From: a virus
Virus record (IMG/VR): IMGVR_UViG_3300013372_005453
Span: 1 to 20,249 of that record
Direction: 5' to 3' (one strand)
Length of the DNA: 20,249 bases
Positions 1 to 7,091 of the stretch are shown piece after piece. Each line of letters begins with the position of its first letter. Within the stretch, counting starts at the first letter, position 1. A program made the position numbers and the translations under genes. The notes below the pieces were generated by a model, which made no database searches, was not told the DNA's origin, and worked only from the letters and a program-made list of their open reading frames with translations.

Positions 1-1026
1 ATAGTATACTATTTAGAAATTTGTGGAGCAAAAGATATTTCAGTATCAAAAACTAATAGAAATTTTACAGCATATACCGGCGTACAGGCTGATGAACCGC
101 ATATTATTGTGGATTTTACACAAGAAGCCGGAGGTGGGTTATCGTTTACAGAAACACTAAATAATAATAAATATTGGATTAATATTGATCCAGAACAAAG
201 TTGTTCGTTAGACAAAGAGGCAACCGTTAAAATCTTGGAGTCTGTAGAATATGATTGCTTAGATAAAAATAGAATAGATGTTCCTAGACAAATTTCTGCT
301 CAACCAGATTCGGTTGGATTCACATGGATAGATAATGTTGAGCACGAAGGGATGACGGTTCAAGACTTTAGAACTATCACAGGACATGTTAAATATACAA
401 TAACAGATCAAAAATTAGATCAAGAAAAAGCAAAATATCCCAATATTACTGAATGGATTAAATCAGGGTTTTCTATAGAGAGAAGTTATTTTGTTAATAA
501 TCTTGGAAATAGTATTAATTCTTTGATTACAGTCAGATACACTTATACTATACCCAAAACTGATAATGAAAAAACTTTAGCTCCACTATCAGATAATATA
601 CTTGAAAATAAAGTTTATAATATTTTTAATTTAGACAATATCAATGATCTAAAAATTAAATTTAAAAGAATACCAAGACAACTCAAAGATTCTGACACAG
701 ATTTTGATCGTTATACTCCAGACGATGATGGCAAATTAACAAAATCTTTGAAACCAGCACCCGGAGGACCTCATGATAATAATATGAAAATTTGGAAATG
801 TCTTGATAGAAATACTGGTGCTTCTTGTGCATTACCAGCCTATTATCATATGGCTAATGAAATGGTATTTCGTGCATTTTTTGGTAGTGCCGATGCTGTT
901 GAACACGGCGGTCAAGATTTTATACGCAGCAGAGAGGATGCTGCATGGATACCATATGGCTATGGTATTAAAAATGATCCAGCTAATGTAGTCAACAGCG
1001 ATATAGTTAGGAGACCACTATGGTAA
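1..1026 (+). CDS. Large protein of unknown function, 5' end missing (possible virion protein)
   Basis: The frame is open from base 1 to the TAA at 1024-1026, giving 341 residues of a protein that begins outside the window. A GTG at 109 could act as a start, but the 36 codons before it are also open, read like protein and contain no stop, so I treat the gene as partial. No catalytic motif or membrane segment is visible. The product is polar, with many Asn, Asp and aromatic residues, a Pro/Gly-rich stretch (KPAPGGPHDNN) and a Trp/Tyr-rich end. That composition fits a beta-rich structural or tail-associated phage protein, but this is inference from composition and strand only. It overlaps the next gene by 7 bases and lies on the strand opposite to all the replication genes, which suggests it belongs to a different, perhaps late, transcript. 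Confidence 0.6.
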   Translation: MVYYLEICGAKDISVSKTNRNFTAYTGVQADEPHIIVDFTQEAGGGLSFTETLNNNKYWINIDPEQSCSLDKEATVKILESVEYDCLDKNRIDVPRQISAQPDSVGFTWIDNVEHEGMTVQDFRTITGHVKYTITDQKLDQEKAKYPNITEWIKSGFSIERSYFVNNLGNSINSLITVRYTYTIPKTDNEKTLAPLSDNILENKVYNIFNLDNINDLKIKFKRIPRQLKDSDTDFDRYTPDDDGKLTKSLKPAPGGPHDNNMKIWKCLDRNTGASCALPAYYHMANEMVFRAFFGSADAVEHGGQDFIRSREDAAWIPYGYGIKNDPANVVNSDIVRRPLW

Positions 1027-1376
1027 ATAATTGGTGTAATTTTGTATTTATAGAAGATAAGTGGGAATGTCCTTTGTGCGGGACCAAAATAATAGTATCA
1101 GATGATTATGAAGATCCGCCTATATGGCCTTGTGTTGGTCCACAATTAGATAGCAAAAATTTAGCTAAAGATATTACGAATTTTTTTAGTTTAAACTCTA
1201 ATACTAATGATATTTCTGATGAAAGCACGATAGCATATAGGCATTCTATATGTAACTCATGTGAGCTATTTATAAATAACACATGTTCTGAGTGTGGATG
1301 CTCAATAACTAGAGACAGAAACTATCTCAACAAATTAGCTATCAGATCAGAATCATGTCCTAAAAGTAAATGGTAA
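1020..1376 (+). CDS. Small Cys-rich (double zinc-ribbon-like) phage protein
   Basis: This 118-residue protein has two cysteine clusters. The N-terminal one is CPLC at 17-20, perhaps with C38. The C-terminal one runs from C78/C81 through C89, C92 and C94 to C113, ending in CPKSKW. The C-terminal pattern (CNSC, then CSECGC, then CP..KW at the extreme end) resembles a short Cys-rich module I remember from many phage genomes whose function is unknown. Metal binding is inferred from the CxxC pairs. The ATG at 1020 lies inside the end of the upstream gene and is preceded by AGGAG at 1009-1013 with 6 bases of spacing, so the start is well supported. The two genes are probably translated together. 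It ends 8 bases before the end of the convergent minus-strand gene. Protein or nucleic-acid binding are both possible. Confidence 0.75.
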   Translation: MVNNWCNFVFIEDKWECPLCGTKIIVSDDYEDPPIWPCVGPQLDSKNLAKDITNFFSLNSNTNDISDESTIAYRHSICNSCELFINNTCSECGCSITRDRNYLNKLAIRSESCPKSKW

Positions 1377-1384
1377 ATATATTA

Positions 1385-1705
1385 TCAGTCTTTTTTCTGG
1401 TACTTATGCCAGCCTTTATTTGGCAGCCAATTATTGTCGTCGTCTTTCCTTCTGGGGAAAAGAGTACCGCCCTTTTTGTGCTGACCAAAAGCTAGAATAG
1501 CTCCACAGTCGTTGCATCTTAGTTCATAATAATCATTACCTTCCACATTTCTAACGATAAATCTTAAATTTTTGCTACCACATAATCCACATGATTCTTC
1601 TGCAAAAATTTCTTGTATTATAGCTAGTTCTTTAAAAATTTCTTTTTGTCCAGAACCTTCTAATTCAAACGTTAACTTGTCACTAGCCTTATATAAAACT
1701 TTCAT
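1385..1705 (-). CDS. Zinc-ribbon protein, function unknown
   Basis: This 106-residue protein has a four-cysteine zinc ribbon, CGLC (C39, C42) and CNDC (C64, C67), with a beta-rich stretch between the pairs containing VRNVEGNDYYELRC. After the ribbon comes a basic, Gly-rich segment (FGQHKKGGTLFPRRK) and a Trp-rich tail ending GWHKYQKKD. This arrangement (zinc ribbon, then a Phe-Pro-basic patch, then a GW..Y end) is one I associate with small phage proteins encoded beside recombination genes. A nucleic-acid-binding or partner-recruiting role is inference. The ATG at 1703-1705 follows the stop of the upstream annealing-type protein after 3 bases, so it is probably the last gene of the long minus-strand run. 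No hairpin is visible in the 8 bases separating it from the convergent plus-strand gene. Confidence 0.75.
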   Translation of the reverse strand: MKVLYKASDKLTFELEGSGQKEIFKELAIIQEIFAEESCGLCGSKNLRFIVRNVEGNDYYELRCNDCGAILAFGQHKKGGTLFPRRKDDDNNWLPNKGWHKYQKKD

Positions 1706-1708
1706 AAA

Positions 1709-2455
1709 CTATTTCCATTCGTTAGAGTATTCTAAAATTTCTGATGGAATCTCAGATATGTTCTGTTGATATCTAGATAACAATCTTATTATATCAACTG
1801 CATTTTCATGTTGCAAGCTATACACATTAGATACATCTAACCCATTTAATGTTAATAATTTCTTAATATTTATATTTAATCTTTGGCCTATAACATCAAT
1901 GAAATTGATTTGATTATTAGTGATTTTATTGACCGAGTTAGCATCTGGATGATCTTCTATATCCTCTACCATTTCTTCTGCGGCAATAACCTTTCGCAGT
2001 TTTAAGGCTCTTCTTAAAGCACGGCCTTCGGCTCTGGTTTCTGCTACAGCCACCGGATGGTTTCTATATATCTTGTCACAATTACCCCAGTATACGTCCG
2101 CAGAGCCGCTGACAGTACGATATTTAACTGGTGAGTCATCTGGCAGCTCTAGCATATTATTTAAAATATAGGTCAGGGAATGAACAACAGTAGCTCTTTT
2201 TTCATTATCTGGAGATGGCGATTGGGCTATATTCGATATTGACTTAATAACAGTACAATTTAAGGCTAATTCGAATACTCTTCTTAGACCGTCTGTAGTT
2301 GGATTTCCTTTAATTTTTTCGTCATCAGCCAATAATTCCAATACATGATCTGTCCACCCTAGATCATTTGGTGATACTGGCGAAATATCGGCACAAACTA
2401 CTTCCTCAGATGCTTGTGCTATTTCATTAACTACTTCCTTTTTCTTGCTCATCAT
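1709..2455 (-). CDS. Probable single-strand DNA annealing (Rad52/Erf-like) recombination protein
   Basis: This 248-residue protein has a core from about residues 48 to 152 with the pattern NPTTDGLRRV (51-60), SGSADVYWGNCDKIY (about 116-130) and AETRAEGRALRRALKLR (138-154). A basic, Arg-rich helix of the form ETRA..RALR.AL following a beta-rich segment is what I associate with phage single-strand annealing proteins of the Rad52/Erf type. The C-terminal part (about 170-248) looks like a separate helical domain, as in those proteins. If correct, it would coat and anneal ssDNA during recombination-dependent replication, working with SSB and the RecA-like protein at the other end of the window. 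It starts with tandem ATG codons whose first ATG overlaps the endonuclease stop (ATGA at 2452-2455), which implies translational coupling. The assignment rests on recalled motifs, not an alignment; a conserved phage protein of unknown function is the fallback. Confidence 0.5.
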   Translation of the reverse strand: MMSKKKEVVNEIAQASEEVVCADISPVSPNDLGWTDHVLELLADDEKIKGNPTTDGLRRVFELALNCTVIKSISNIAQSPSPDNEKRATVVHSLTYILNNMLELPDDSPVKYRTVSGSADVYWGNCDKIYRNHPVAVAETRAEGRALRRALKLRKVIAAEEMVEDIEDHPDANSVNKITNNQINFIDVIGQRLNINIKKLLTLNGLDVSNVYSLQHENAVDIIRLLSRYQQNISEIPSEILEYSNEWK

Positions 2456-3252
2456 TTGTCCTCTATAATTAATTTTTGTGAAGTTGTACTATTTGCTATA
2501 CTTGATATGGCAGATACCAAGTTTTTATATATAAGATCTGAACGCGACTTGGAAAAATCTTTTGTTTGTTTTATTCTGATCAAATGCCATCCTTTTCCAA
2601 TAATTAAGCCCTCTTTTTTAGAATCGTACTTTACATTTTTTTTCAAAGCATCATCACCCCAAACAGGCTCAAAATGAGACGGACCATCAACCTCTATTGC
2701 TATACTCATTGTAGGCAGAAACAGGTCTATTTGCAACTTGGTATTTGACAAGACTTGTTCTTTGTGAAAATCAACTTTATATCCATTATCAATCAGTTTA
2801 TATAATAGATACTTTTCTAATTTTGATCCAGTTTTACTAGCTACCCTAACAGCATTATTAGCCAACTTGAGAATATTATCTCTTATATCTTTGTTAAGGC
2901 TTTCCCAATTCTGTTTGCTTTGTTCTTTTCTTTTATTTAGTTCACCTTCGCTTAAGTTGTCCCAAGCCTTCATTACAGAAGTACCTATTTTTTGTTTAGT
3001 ATCAACAGATCTTTCTTTTCCTTTTGTGGGATGAGAATGTATACCTGTGGCTAAAGCATTTTTTTGAGCTTCGGACTTATCTCTAATATCGACCCCTAAC
3101 CTAATAGCATCTCTTCTAATTTTATTTGCATATGTGCTATACTGAGAAGCTATTGAGGCAAAACTCAATTTTTTGGATAGATACAACTCTGAGATGAGTT
3201 TTTTTTTATCAAAGTCCGTTAAATGATCATAAGTATTGATTGATTTGTTCAT
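2452..3252 (-). CDS. Free-standing homing endonuclease: HTH, NUMOD3-like and Vsr/EDxHD-type nuclease domains
   Basis: This 266-residue protein has three parts. Residues about 15-55 look like a helix-turn-helix (KLSFASIASQYSTYANKIRR). Residues about 68-112 resemble NUMOD3 DNA-binding repeats (HPTKGKERSVDTKQKIGTS). Residues 140-235 carry a Vsr/DUF559-like PD-(D/E)XK nuclease: E146, then QIDLFLP (D176), IEVDGPSHF (E187 to F194) and a K-rich segment ending in GWHLIRI. This domain order is typical of phage mobile endonucleases of the EDxHD group, which cut a target and spread by repair. It is not inside an intron or intein here: it overlaps the upstream gene by 26 bases and the downstream gene by ATGA, so it is fully integrated into the operon. 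Its target is unknown; the flanks of related phages lacking it would be the first guess. Confidence 0.8.
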   Translation of the reverse strand: MNKSINTYDHLTDFDKKKLISELYLSKKLSFASIASQYSTYANKIRRDAIRLGVDIRDKSEAQKNALATGIHSHPTKGKERSVDTKQKIGTSVMKAWDNLSEGELNKRKEQSKQNWESLNKDIRDNILKLANNAVRVASKTGSKLEKYLLYKLIDNGYKVDFHKEQVLSNTKLQIDLFLPTMSIAIEVDGPSHFEPVWGDDALKKNVKYDSKKEGLIIGKGWHLIRIKQTKDFSKSRSDLIYKNLVSAISSIANSTTSQKLIIEDK

Positions 3253-3685
3253 AAGAAAACTTCTCCATAGTTCCTAGACTGTTGTTCCATGTTATTGTAT
3301 ATATATCGTGTAAATATTGATTGCTAGATATAACTTTAAGACGATTGTTATTAAAAATCTTGCTCCAAGCCATATAGTTACTGTATGAGTTTACCCAAGG
3401 AGTATTATTCGCATAAAAATAGATATTTATTGCTGATGGGAAATTAATACTAATTAATAATGATGATAAATCAAATACAAATAGGTCCCCTTTAAAATAT
3501 TTTGCATAACTAACAGGCATCAGTGGGATACCATAAAGATCTATAACTGTAGACTCATTATTAAAAATAATAACTTGTTTTTGTCGATTGGTATTAATCA
3601 GACGATGAGCAGTATTACATATGTTATTTGTAAACTCATTGGCTTCCAACATGGGTAGTATGAATCCAAGATCATTTTTAATCAT
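3227..3685 (-). CDS. Glycosyltransferase-cluster protein, N-terminal GT-B-like fold
   Basis: This 152-residue protein opens with NDLGFILPMLEANEFTNNI, which looks like the first strand and helix of a GT-B-type N-terminal domain. It has a central hydrophobic strand (GDLFVFDLSSLLISI) and ends with a segment containing SSNQYLHDIYTITWN. I recall similar short proteins in glycosyltransferase clusters of T4-like marine phages, where an SxxH...WN motif closes the domain. No donor-binding ExxxxxxxE motif is present, so it may be half of an enzyme, or an accessory subunit working with the neighbouring gene at 3682-4401. The ATG overlaps the stop of that neighbour (ATGA), and its 3' end overlaps the homing endonuclease by 26 bases. 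A catalytic role is unproven. Confidence 0.55.
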   Translation of the reverse strand: MIKNDLGFILPMLEANEFTNNICNTAHRLINTNRQKQVIIFNNESTVIDLYGIPLMPVSYAKYFKGDLFVFDLSSLLISINFPSAINIYFYANNTPWVNSYSNYMAWSKIFNNNRLKVISSNQYLHDIYTITWNNSLGTMEKFSYEQINQYL

Positions 3686-4401
3686 AATATATTATTCCTT
3701 AAAAACTGTGTATATGTGGTATACTCTACATTTGGAATATATACTTTATCCATATCAAATGAATCATTTATATCTAGAACCTTACATCCGCAAACCATAG
3801 CTTCTGCTAAATATTCTTCTTCAATATAACATAGTATTTGACTTTGTAAAAGTATATCCTTTTTTTGTACCTCATCACAGAAACCTAAATTCTGTGGATG
3901 TTCTATTTTTGGATTATTAAACATTTTAATTGGCAATTTAGAATTCGGATATAGCTGAGATTGTAAAAATATTGGTATGCTATCTTTATTATCTAAGAAA
4001 AAAACTATTTGATTTATTTTATTATTCTCGATAGTTAAATTAGTATATATGTCATCATTAAGCATGTGCTTTGGTAATTTGATGGTGCCAATCTGATCAA
4101 TATCATAGTTTACGATATGTTTGGCAGCTATTAATTGTAGCCTCTCAAATAATGTTTTATCAAATATATCGTGATAAATAATAAAATTGATGTTTTTATG
4201 AAATTCTTCCATGAAAGACAATATTTCATTAGACATTAGGGACGCATTAATAATATATAAAGTATTTTGTTCATTATAAGCATAATGATATTTGTATATA
4301 TTGATTTGACTTATATCTATTTCTAAAAATTTTATATCTTTATTGATAATAACATTTTTATTGAATTTGTTATTTGATTTAGTTATTGAAATATTGTTCA
4401 T
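3682..4401 (-). CDS. Glycosyltransferase-like protein, C-terminal GT-B-like half
   Basis: This 239-residue protein is rich in Ile, Asn and Lys. Its second half contains FNNPKIEHPQNLGF, then a DEVQKKDILLQSQILCYIE helix, then YLAEAMVCGCKVLDIND. The last part matches the region of GT-B glycosyltransferases where a conserved acidic/Ala/Gly segment (EAMxCGxxVL) contacts the sugar-nucleotide. The N-terminal half has alternating strands (YIINASLMS, NFIIYHDIF) consistent with a Rossmann-like domain. Together with the gene at 3227-3685 it may form a two-piece enzyme. Start and stop are both tied to neighbours by 4-base ATGA overlaps (3682-3685 and 4398-4401). The fold assignment is inferred from motif order; the substrate is unknown. 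Confidence 0.55.
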   Translation of the reverse strand: MNNISITKSNNKFNKNVIINKDIKFLEIDISQINIYKYHYAYNEQNTLYIINASLMSNEILSFMEEFHKNINFIIYHDIFDKTLFERLQLIAAKHIVNYDIDQIGTIKLPKHMLNDDIYTNLTIENNKINQIVFFLDNKDSIPIFLQSQLYPNSKLPIKMFNNPKIEHPQNLGFCDEVQKKDILLQSQILCYIEEEYLAEAMVCGCKVLDINDSFDMDKVYIPNVEYTTYTQFLRNNIL

Positions 4402-5081
4402 AATTTTTTAATCATTTTTAGGTCTTTGATATTATTAATTTTTATTGGTAGCTTAGTATCTATAGTCACAGAATCCATTTTAATTCCATTGTCCGTTAAT
4501 ATATTAATCATTTCAAATAAAAATAGTTTCTTACAATCATTTTTTTTACCAATCTCTAATATTTTTGTTATTGATTCATCATTAAAATAAACACACTCTA
4601 ACCATTTTTGAGGCAAATCATAAAATAAATACTGAGTACTGTTAATAAAATTAATACCTATTTCAAAATGTGTTTGTAAAGTTTTATTGGTTATAAATAT
4701 ACTACTACGATCTTTGCGTATGCTGATTCTATCTAATAATAGTAAGCCGTTATTGATTACTAGTGTATGATTAATATTATGATTTTTTAAGCAGTGTAGT
4801 AGAGATCCACTTTGATTATCTGACTCATAATCTTGGTTATAGACGCAGTGAACATTTTTATATTTATTAGTTATTTTTAAGATTTTATCATGCTCAAAAC
4901 CTGTGGAAATAAATATGTTAATAGGATAATAAAATTTTTTTAAATACTGTATTTGATATTCTATAATAGTATGAGTTTTATTTATAGGTAACAAAGACTT
5001 TGATCCTATAGATTTCATGCCTTTAGTTATATCTGATACAAGTAGTATTGCATTATCTGGCTTATTCGATCTGATAGTCAT
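4398..5081 (-). CDS. Sugar nucleotidyltransferase-like protein with altered nucleotide-binding loop
   Basis: The 227-residue product starts like an NTP_transferase/MobA-type enzyme: a strand (NAILLVSD), a loop, then KGMKSIGSKSLLPI followed by a helix (HTIIEYQIQYLKKF) and a second strand (INIFISTGFEHDKIL). The order of loop, Lys, Leu-Leu-Pro-Ile and helix is the family signature. Members of this family activate sugars or cholines as nucleotide conjugates. However, the usual Gly-rich loop (AAGxGxRM) is replaced by VSDITKGM, losing the Arg and most Gly residues. A later QSGSLLHCL resembles the base-recognition segment. It may therefore use an unusual substrate, be inactive, or act as a structural subunit. 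The start overlaps the previous gene by 20 bases and the stop overlaps the next start by ATGA. It could supply activated sugar for the adjacent transferases. Confidence 0.6.
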   Translation of the reverse strand: MTIRSNKPDNAILLVSDITKGMKSIGSKSLLPINKTHTIIEYQIQYLKKFYYPINIFISTGFEHDKILKITNKYKNVHCVYNQDYESDNQSGSLLHCLKNHNINHTLVINNGLLLLDRISIRKDRSSIFITNKTLQTHFEIGINFINSTQYLFYDLPQKWLECVYFNDESITKILEIGKKNDCKKLFLFEMINILTDNGIKMDSVTIDTKLPIKINNIKDLKMIKKL

Positions 5082-5808
5082 TTATAATCATATCCTTAAC
5101 CTCAGATAGTACATATAGTAAATCACCTTCTCCAGCATTTAGCACAGACTTATATATAGATATTGGAATAAAAATACCACTAATAGTTGATTTTGATTCT
5201 TGAAAACAATGAACCAGTTTTTGTAAAACCCTTATATATAAATGAGCAATTTTAATTTTACTATTTAAGTTTATTTGTGAGATCGCCATTGGATCGTAAA
5301 ACATAACATATTTAGATTCAGTAATTTGAGATGTAGTTTCAAGAGCAGTATTACAGCAGGCATTAAAAGACATGGTATTCACGAATGAATGAATCTTCCA
5401 CTTAAATTTAATTTTATGTCCTATGTTTTTCATCTTGATATTGATATTTTCGTTAGCTTCTAATATAATCGATACAAATTTTGGTGGAATTTCTAATAGA
5501 TTAATCTCATCAATTACTTTGATAATTTGTTCATCATTCAATTGTCTAAAGTCCGCCATTAAATAGTATGTTATAGTAGATTTATTTCTAACTACCTCCA
5601 CTATATCAATCTCATGGAGATCTTCATTATTTATATAAGTTTCTTTAGAAAAACCATAAGAGCATTTATAATCGTATATATAATTATAGTTATCTATATG
5701 ATCTATTTTTTTTATATCTTTAATTTTATCTATAATTTCAAATTTACATTCAGTATCAGAATGAATATCATCAGCAAATAAGCATAATTTACAATTAGTA
5801 TTAGTCAT
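5062..5808 (-). CDS. Possible GT-A-like glycosyltransferase with N-terminal Cys cluster
   Basis: This 248-residue protein begins with a short Cys-rich patch (C6, C9, C21), which could be a small metal site or knuckle. The body resembles a family 2-type glycosyltransferase: a strand and helix (TITYYLMADFRQLNDEQI), a second strand (PKFVSIILEAN) and then FNACCNTALETTSQ followed by KYVMFYDPMA. In GT-A enzymes an N-x-A-helix followed by a strand ending in an acidic motif marks the sugar-nucleotide and metal site; here the expected DxD is only DPM, so the metal ligand set is incomplete. It therefore looks divergent or non-catalytic. It starts directly beside the stop of the methyltransferase-like neighbour (stop codon 5809-5811 adjoins the ATG at 5806-5808). 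I would not assign a substrate. Confidence 0.45.
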   Translation of the reverse strand: MTNTNCKLCLFADDIHSDTECKFEIIDKIKDIKKIDHIDNYNYIYDYKCSYGFSKETYINNEDLHEIDIVEVVRNKSTITYYLMADFRQLNDEQIIKVIDEINLLEIPPKFVSIILEANENINIKMKNIGHKIKFKWKIHSFVNTMSFNACCNTALETTSQITESKYVMFYDPMAISQINLNSKIKIAHLYIRVLQKLVHCFQESKSTISGIFIPISIYKSVLNAGEGDLLYVLSEVKDMIINDYQIE

Positions 5809-6231
5809 TTATATACCTGTTTTTGTTAATATAATATAAGTATTAATGTTATCTTTTTTCAAGTTAACAATTATAATATTAGGTTGATTTTTTATGCTAT
5901 TAATAACATCATAATAATTAATTGGATTGTGTGTGTTTTTGATTATTTGAAAAAAATCTTTATCTGATATATTTCCATTAGAATATAATTTGGCTACTCG
6001 TTTAAGATTAGTCAAAGACAAAATTAATTGTCCTTTGGGTTTGATTTTATCAAGCATCATATTTAGCATTTGTAAGGCTACATTTGTATCGAACTGAGAA
6101 AATATATTACATGTTATATTGTCTGCAGAGCAGCTATATATTGAATCTATGTTTTGTATAGATATATTTTCGAATCCAAGGATCGGAGAATTGGTCGCTG
6201 TTTCTGATATTAAGTTAATGTTTTTTGTCAT
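5809..6231 (-). CDS. Methyltransferase-like fragment lacking the SAM-binding motif I
   Basis: The 140 residues read like the C-terminal half of a class I methyltransferase: a segment ending near NIFSQFDTN, a helix (VALQMLNMMLDKIKP), then GQLILSLTNLKR as the strand after motif V/VI, followed by a helix and two strands (NIIIVNLKK, TYIILTKTG). Genes with the same layout (FENxSxQNxDS..., KPxGQLIxS) occur in phage sugar clusters as I remember them. The N-terminal Gly-rich SAM loop (GxGxG) is absent, so it is either a decayed methyltransferase, a domain that relies on a partner, or a fold reused for binding. It overlaps the downstream gene's start region by none and the upstream stop by ATGA at 6228-6231. 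Functional assignment is weak. Confidence 0.45.
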   Translation of the reverse strand: MTKNINLISETATNSPILGFENISIQNIDSIYSCSADNITCNIFSQFDTNVALQMLNMMLDKIKPKGQLILSLTNLKRVAKLYSNGNISDKDFFQIIKNTHNPINYYDVINSIKNQPNIIIVNLKKDNINTYIILTKTGI

Positions 6232-7091
6232 AGTGTCACCGGTAGTGTATAGTTTAGATCAATAATATTTTTTATTTTAAGTTTAAATGTTTCATAATTA
6301 TAATTATCTATAATATATTGTTGTGTCTCTTTAATATATTTATCATTATATTCATGTAGTAACTTATCGATTATATCATTTATAAGATTAAAGTCTTGAA
6401 TATTATGAACAAAACTATTATTTTCGGGAAAAGCTGCACCCAAACCGTAGCAGCCACAAGATACAGACATTAAAACATTATAATAGCTATTGATATCTAT
6501 GCAAATTTTATATGTGTTTAGTAGCGACGTAATAGTAGATTTATCATTTATTTCTTTAGTGTTCAGTATCCTAACGTTAGAATATTTCGATCTAATAAAA
6601 TGTTGTAGAGTCTCAGCCTGTCTGCTATCATTTGAATATAGTATAATTATATCATTAATTCTATCTTTATGCATATTCTGTGCATTTAGTTCAAAACCAT
6701 ATTTTATAATTTCCACATCAGGGAATTTATTTGCAACGTTCGGAATAAATGAATACTTTTTGTATTTAGATATATTATTGTTTATTAAATATATGTCTTC
6801 TTTTTTAAAGTTTGAAGAAATATCATCATGAAAAAATAATATTTTGTTAGAATAGTTTCTATGTAGAGCATTTTGTTCAATGATTTTTATAGGCTCATTA
6901 ATCACCGTAATCCCGTATGGTATGCGATATTTATCTATTGTGCTCTCATCAATAAAATAATATCCTTCAATATCTTGAATACTAAAATTATATAAACTAT
7001 TAATATGATTATAGCATACATTTAAGTTGATAAGCTTTTTATGTACAGCTAAACTATGAGATATATTGTTTATTTGATAGTCTATTGACAT
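6228..7091 (-). CDS. GT-B-like glycosyltransferase, divergent
   Basis: This 287-residue protein has a Rossmann-like N-terminal part with strands such as YSNKILFFHDDI and a middle strand-helix unit (RINDIIILYSNDSRQAETLQHFI) that resembles the start of the C-terminal GT-B domain. Near residue 205 it has YNVLMSVSCGCYGLGAAF, corresponding to the donor-site helix and strand of GT4-type enzymes, with the usual catalytic Glu positions replaced by neutral residues. The last 50 residues are helical, as in GT-B C-terminal tails. It overlaps the upstream gene by 10 bases and the downstream one by ATGA. It probably belongs to the same sugar pathway as its neighbours, but activity cannot be claimed because the expected ExxxxxxxE is not preserved. 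Confidence 0.5.
   Translation of the reverse strand: MSIDYQINNISHSLAVHKKLINLNVCYNHINSLYNFSIQDIEGYYFIDESTIDKYRIPYGITVINEPIKIIEQNALHRNYSNKILFFHDDISSNFKKEDIYLINNNISKYKKYSFIPNVANKFPDVEIIKYGFELNAQNMHKDRINDIIILYSNDSRQAETLQHFIRSKYSNVRILNTKEINDKSTITSLLNTYKICIDINSYYNVLMSVSCGCYGLGAAFPENNSFVHNIQDFNLINDIIDKLLHEYNDKYIKETQQYIIDNYNYETFKLKIKNIIDLNYTLPVTL

Noticed and set aside
3195-3215. T-run (3201-3207) as a terminator between genes
   Set aside because: It is within coding sequence of the homing endonuclease and has no GC-rich stem; similar runs occur throughout this AT-rich region.
6490-6831. Plus-strand open frame inside the sugar cluster, hydrophobic and membrane-like
   Set aside because: It is antisense to the GT-B-like gene; AT-rich codons for Ile/Asn/Lys read backwards give Leu/Ile/Phe-rich frames, so apparent membrane segments are artefacts.
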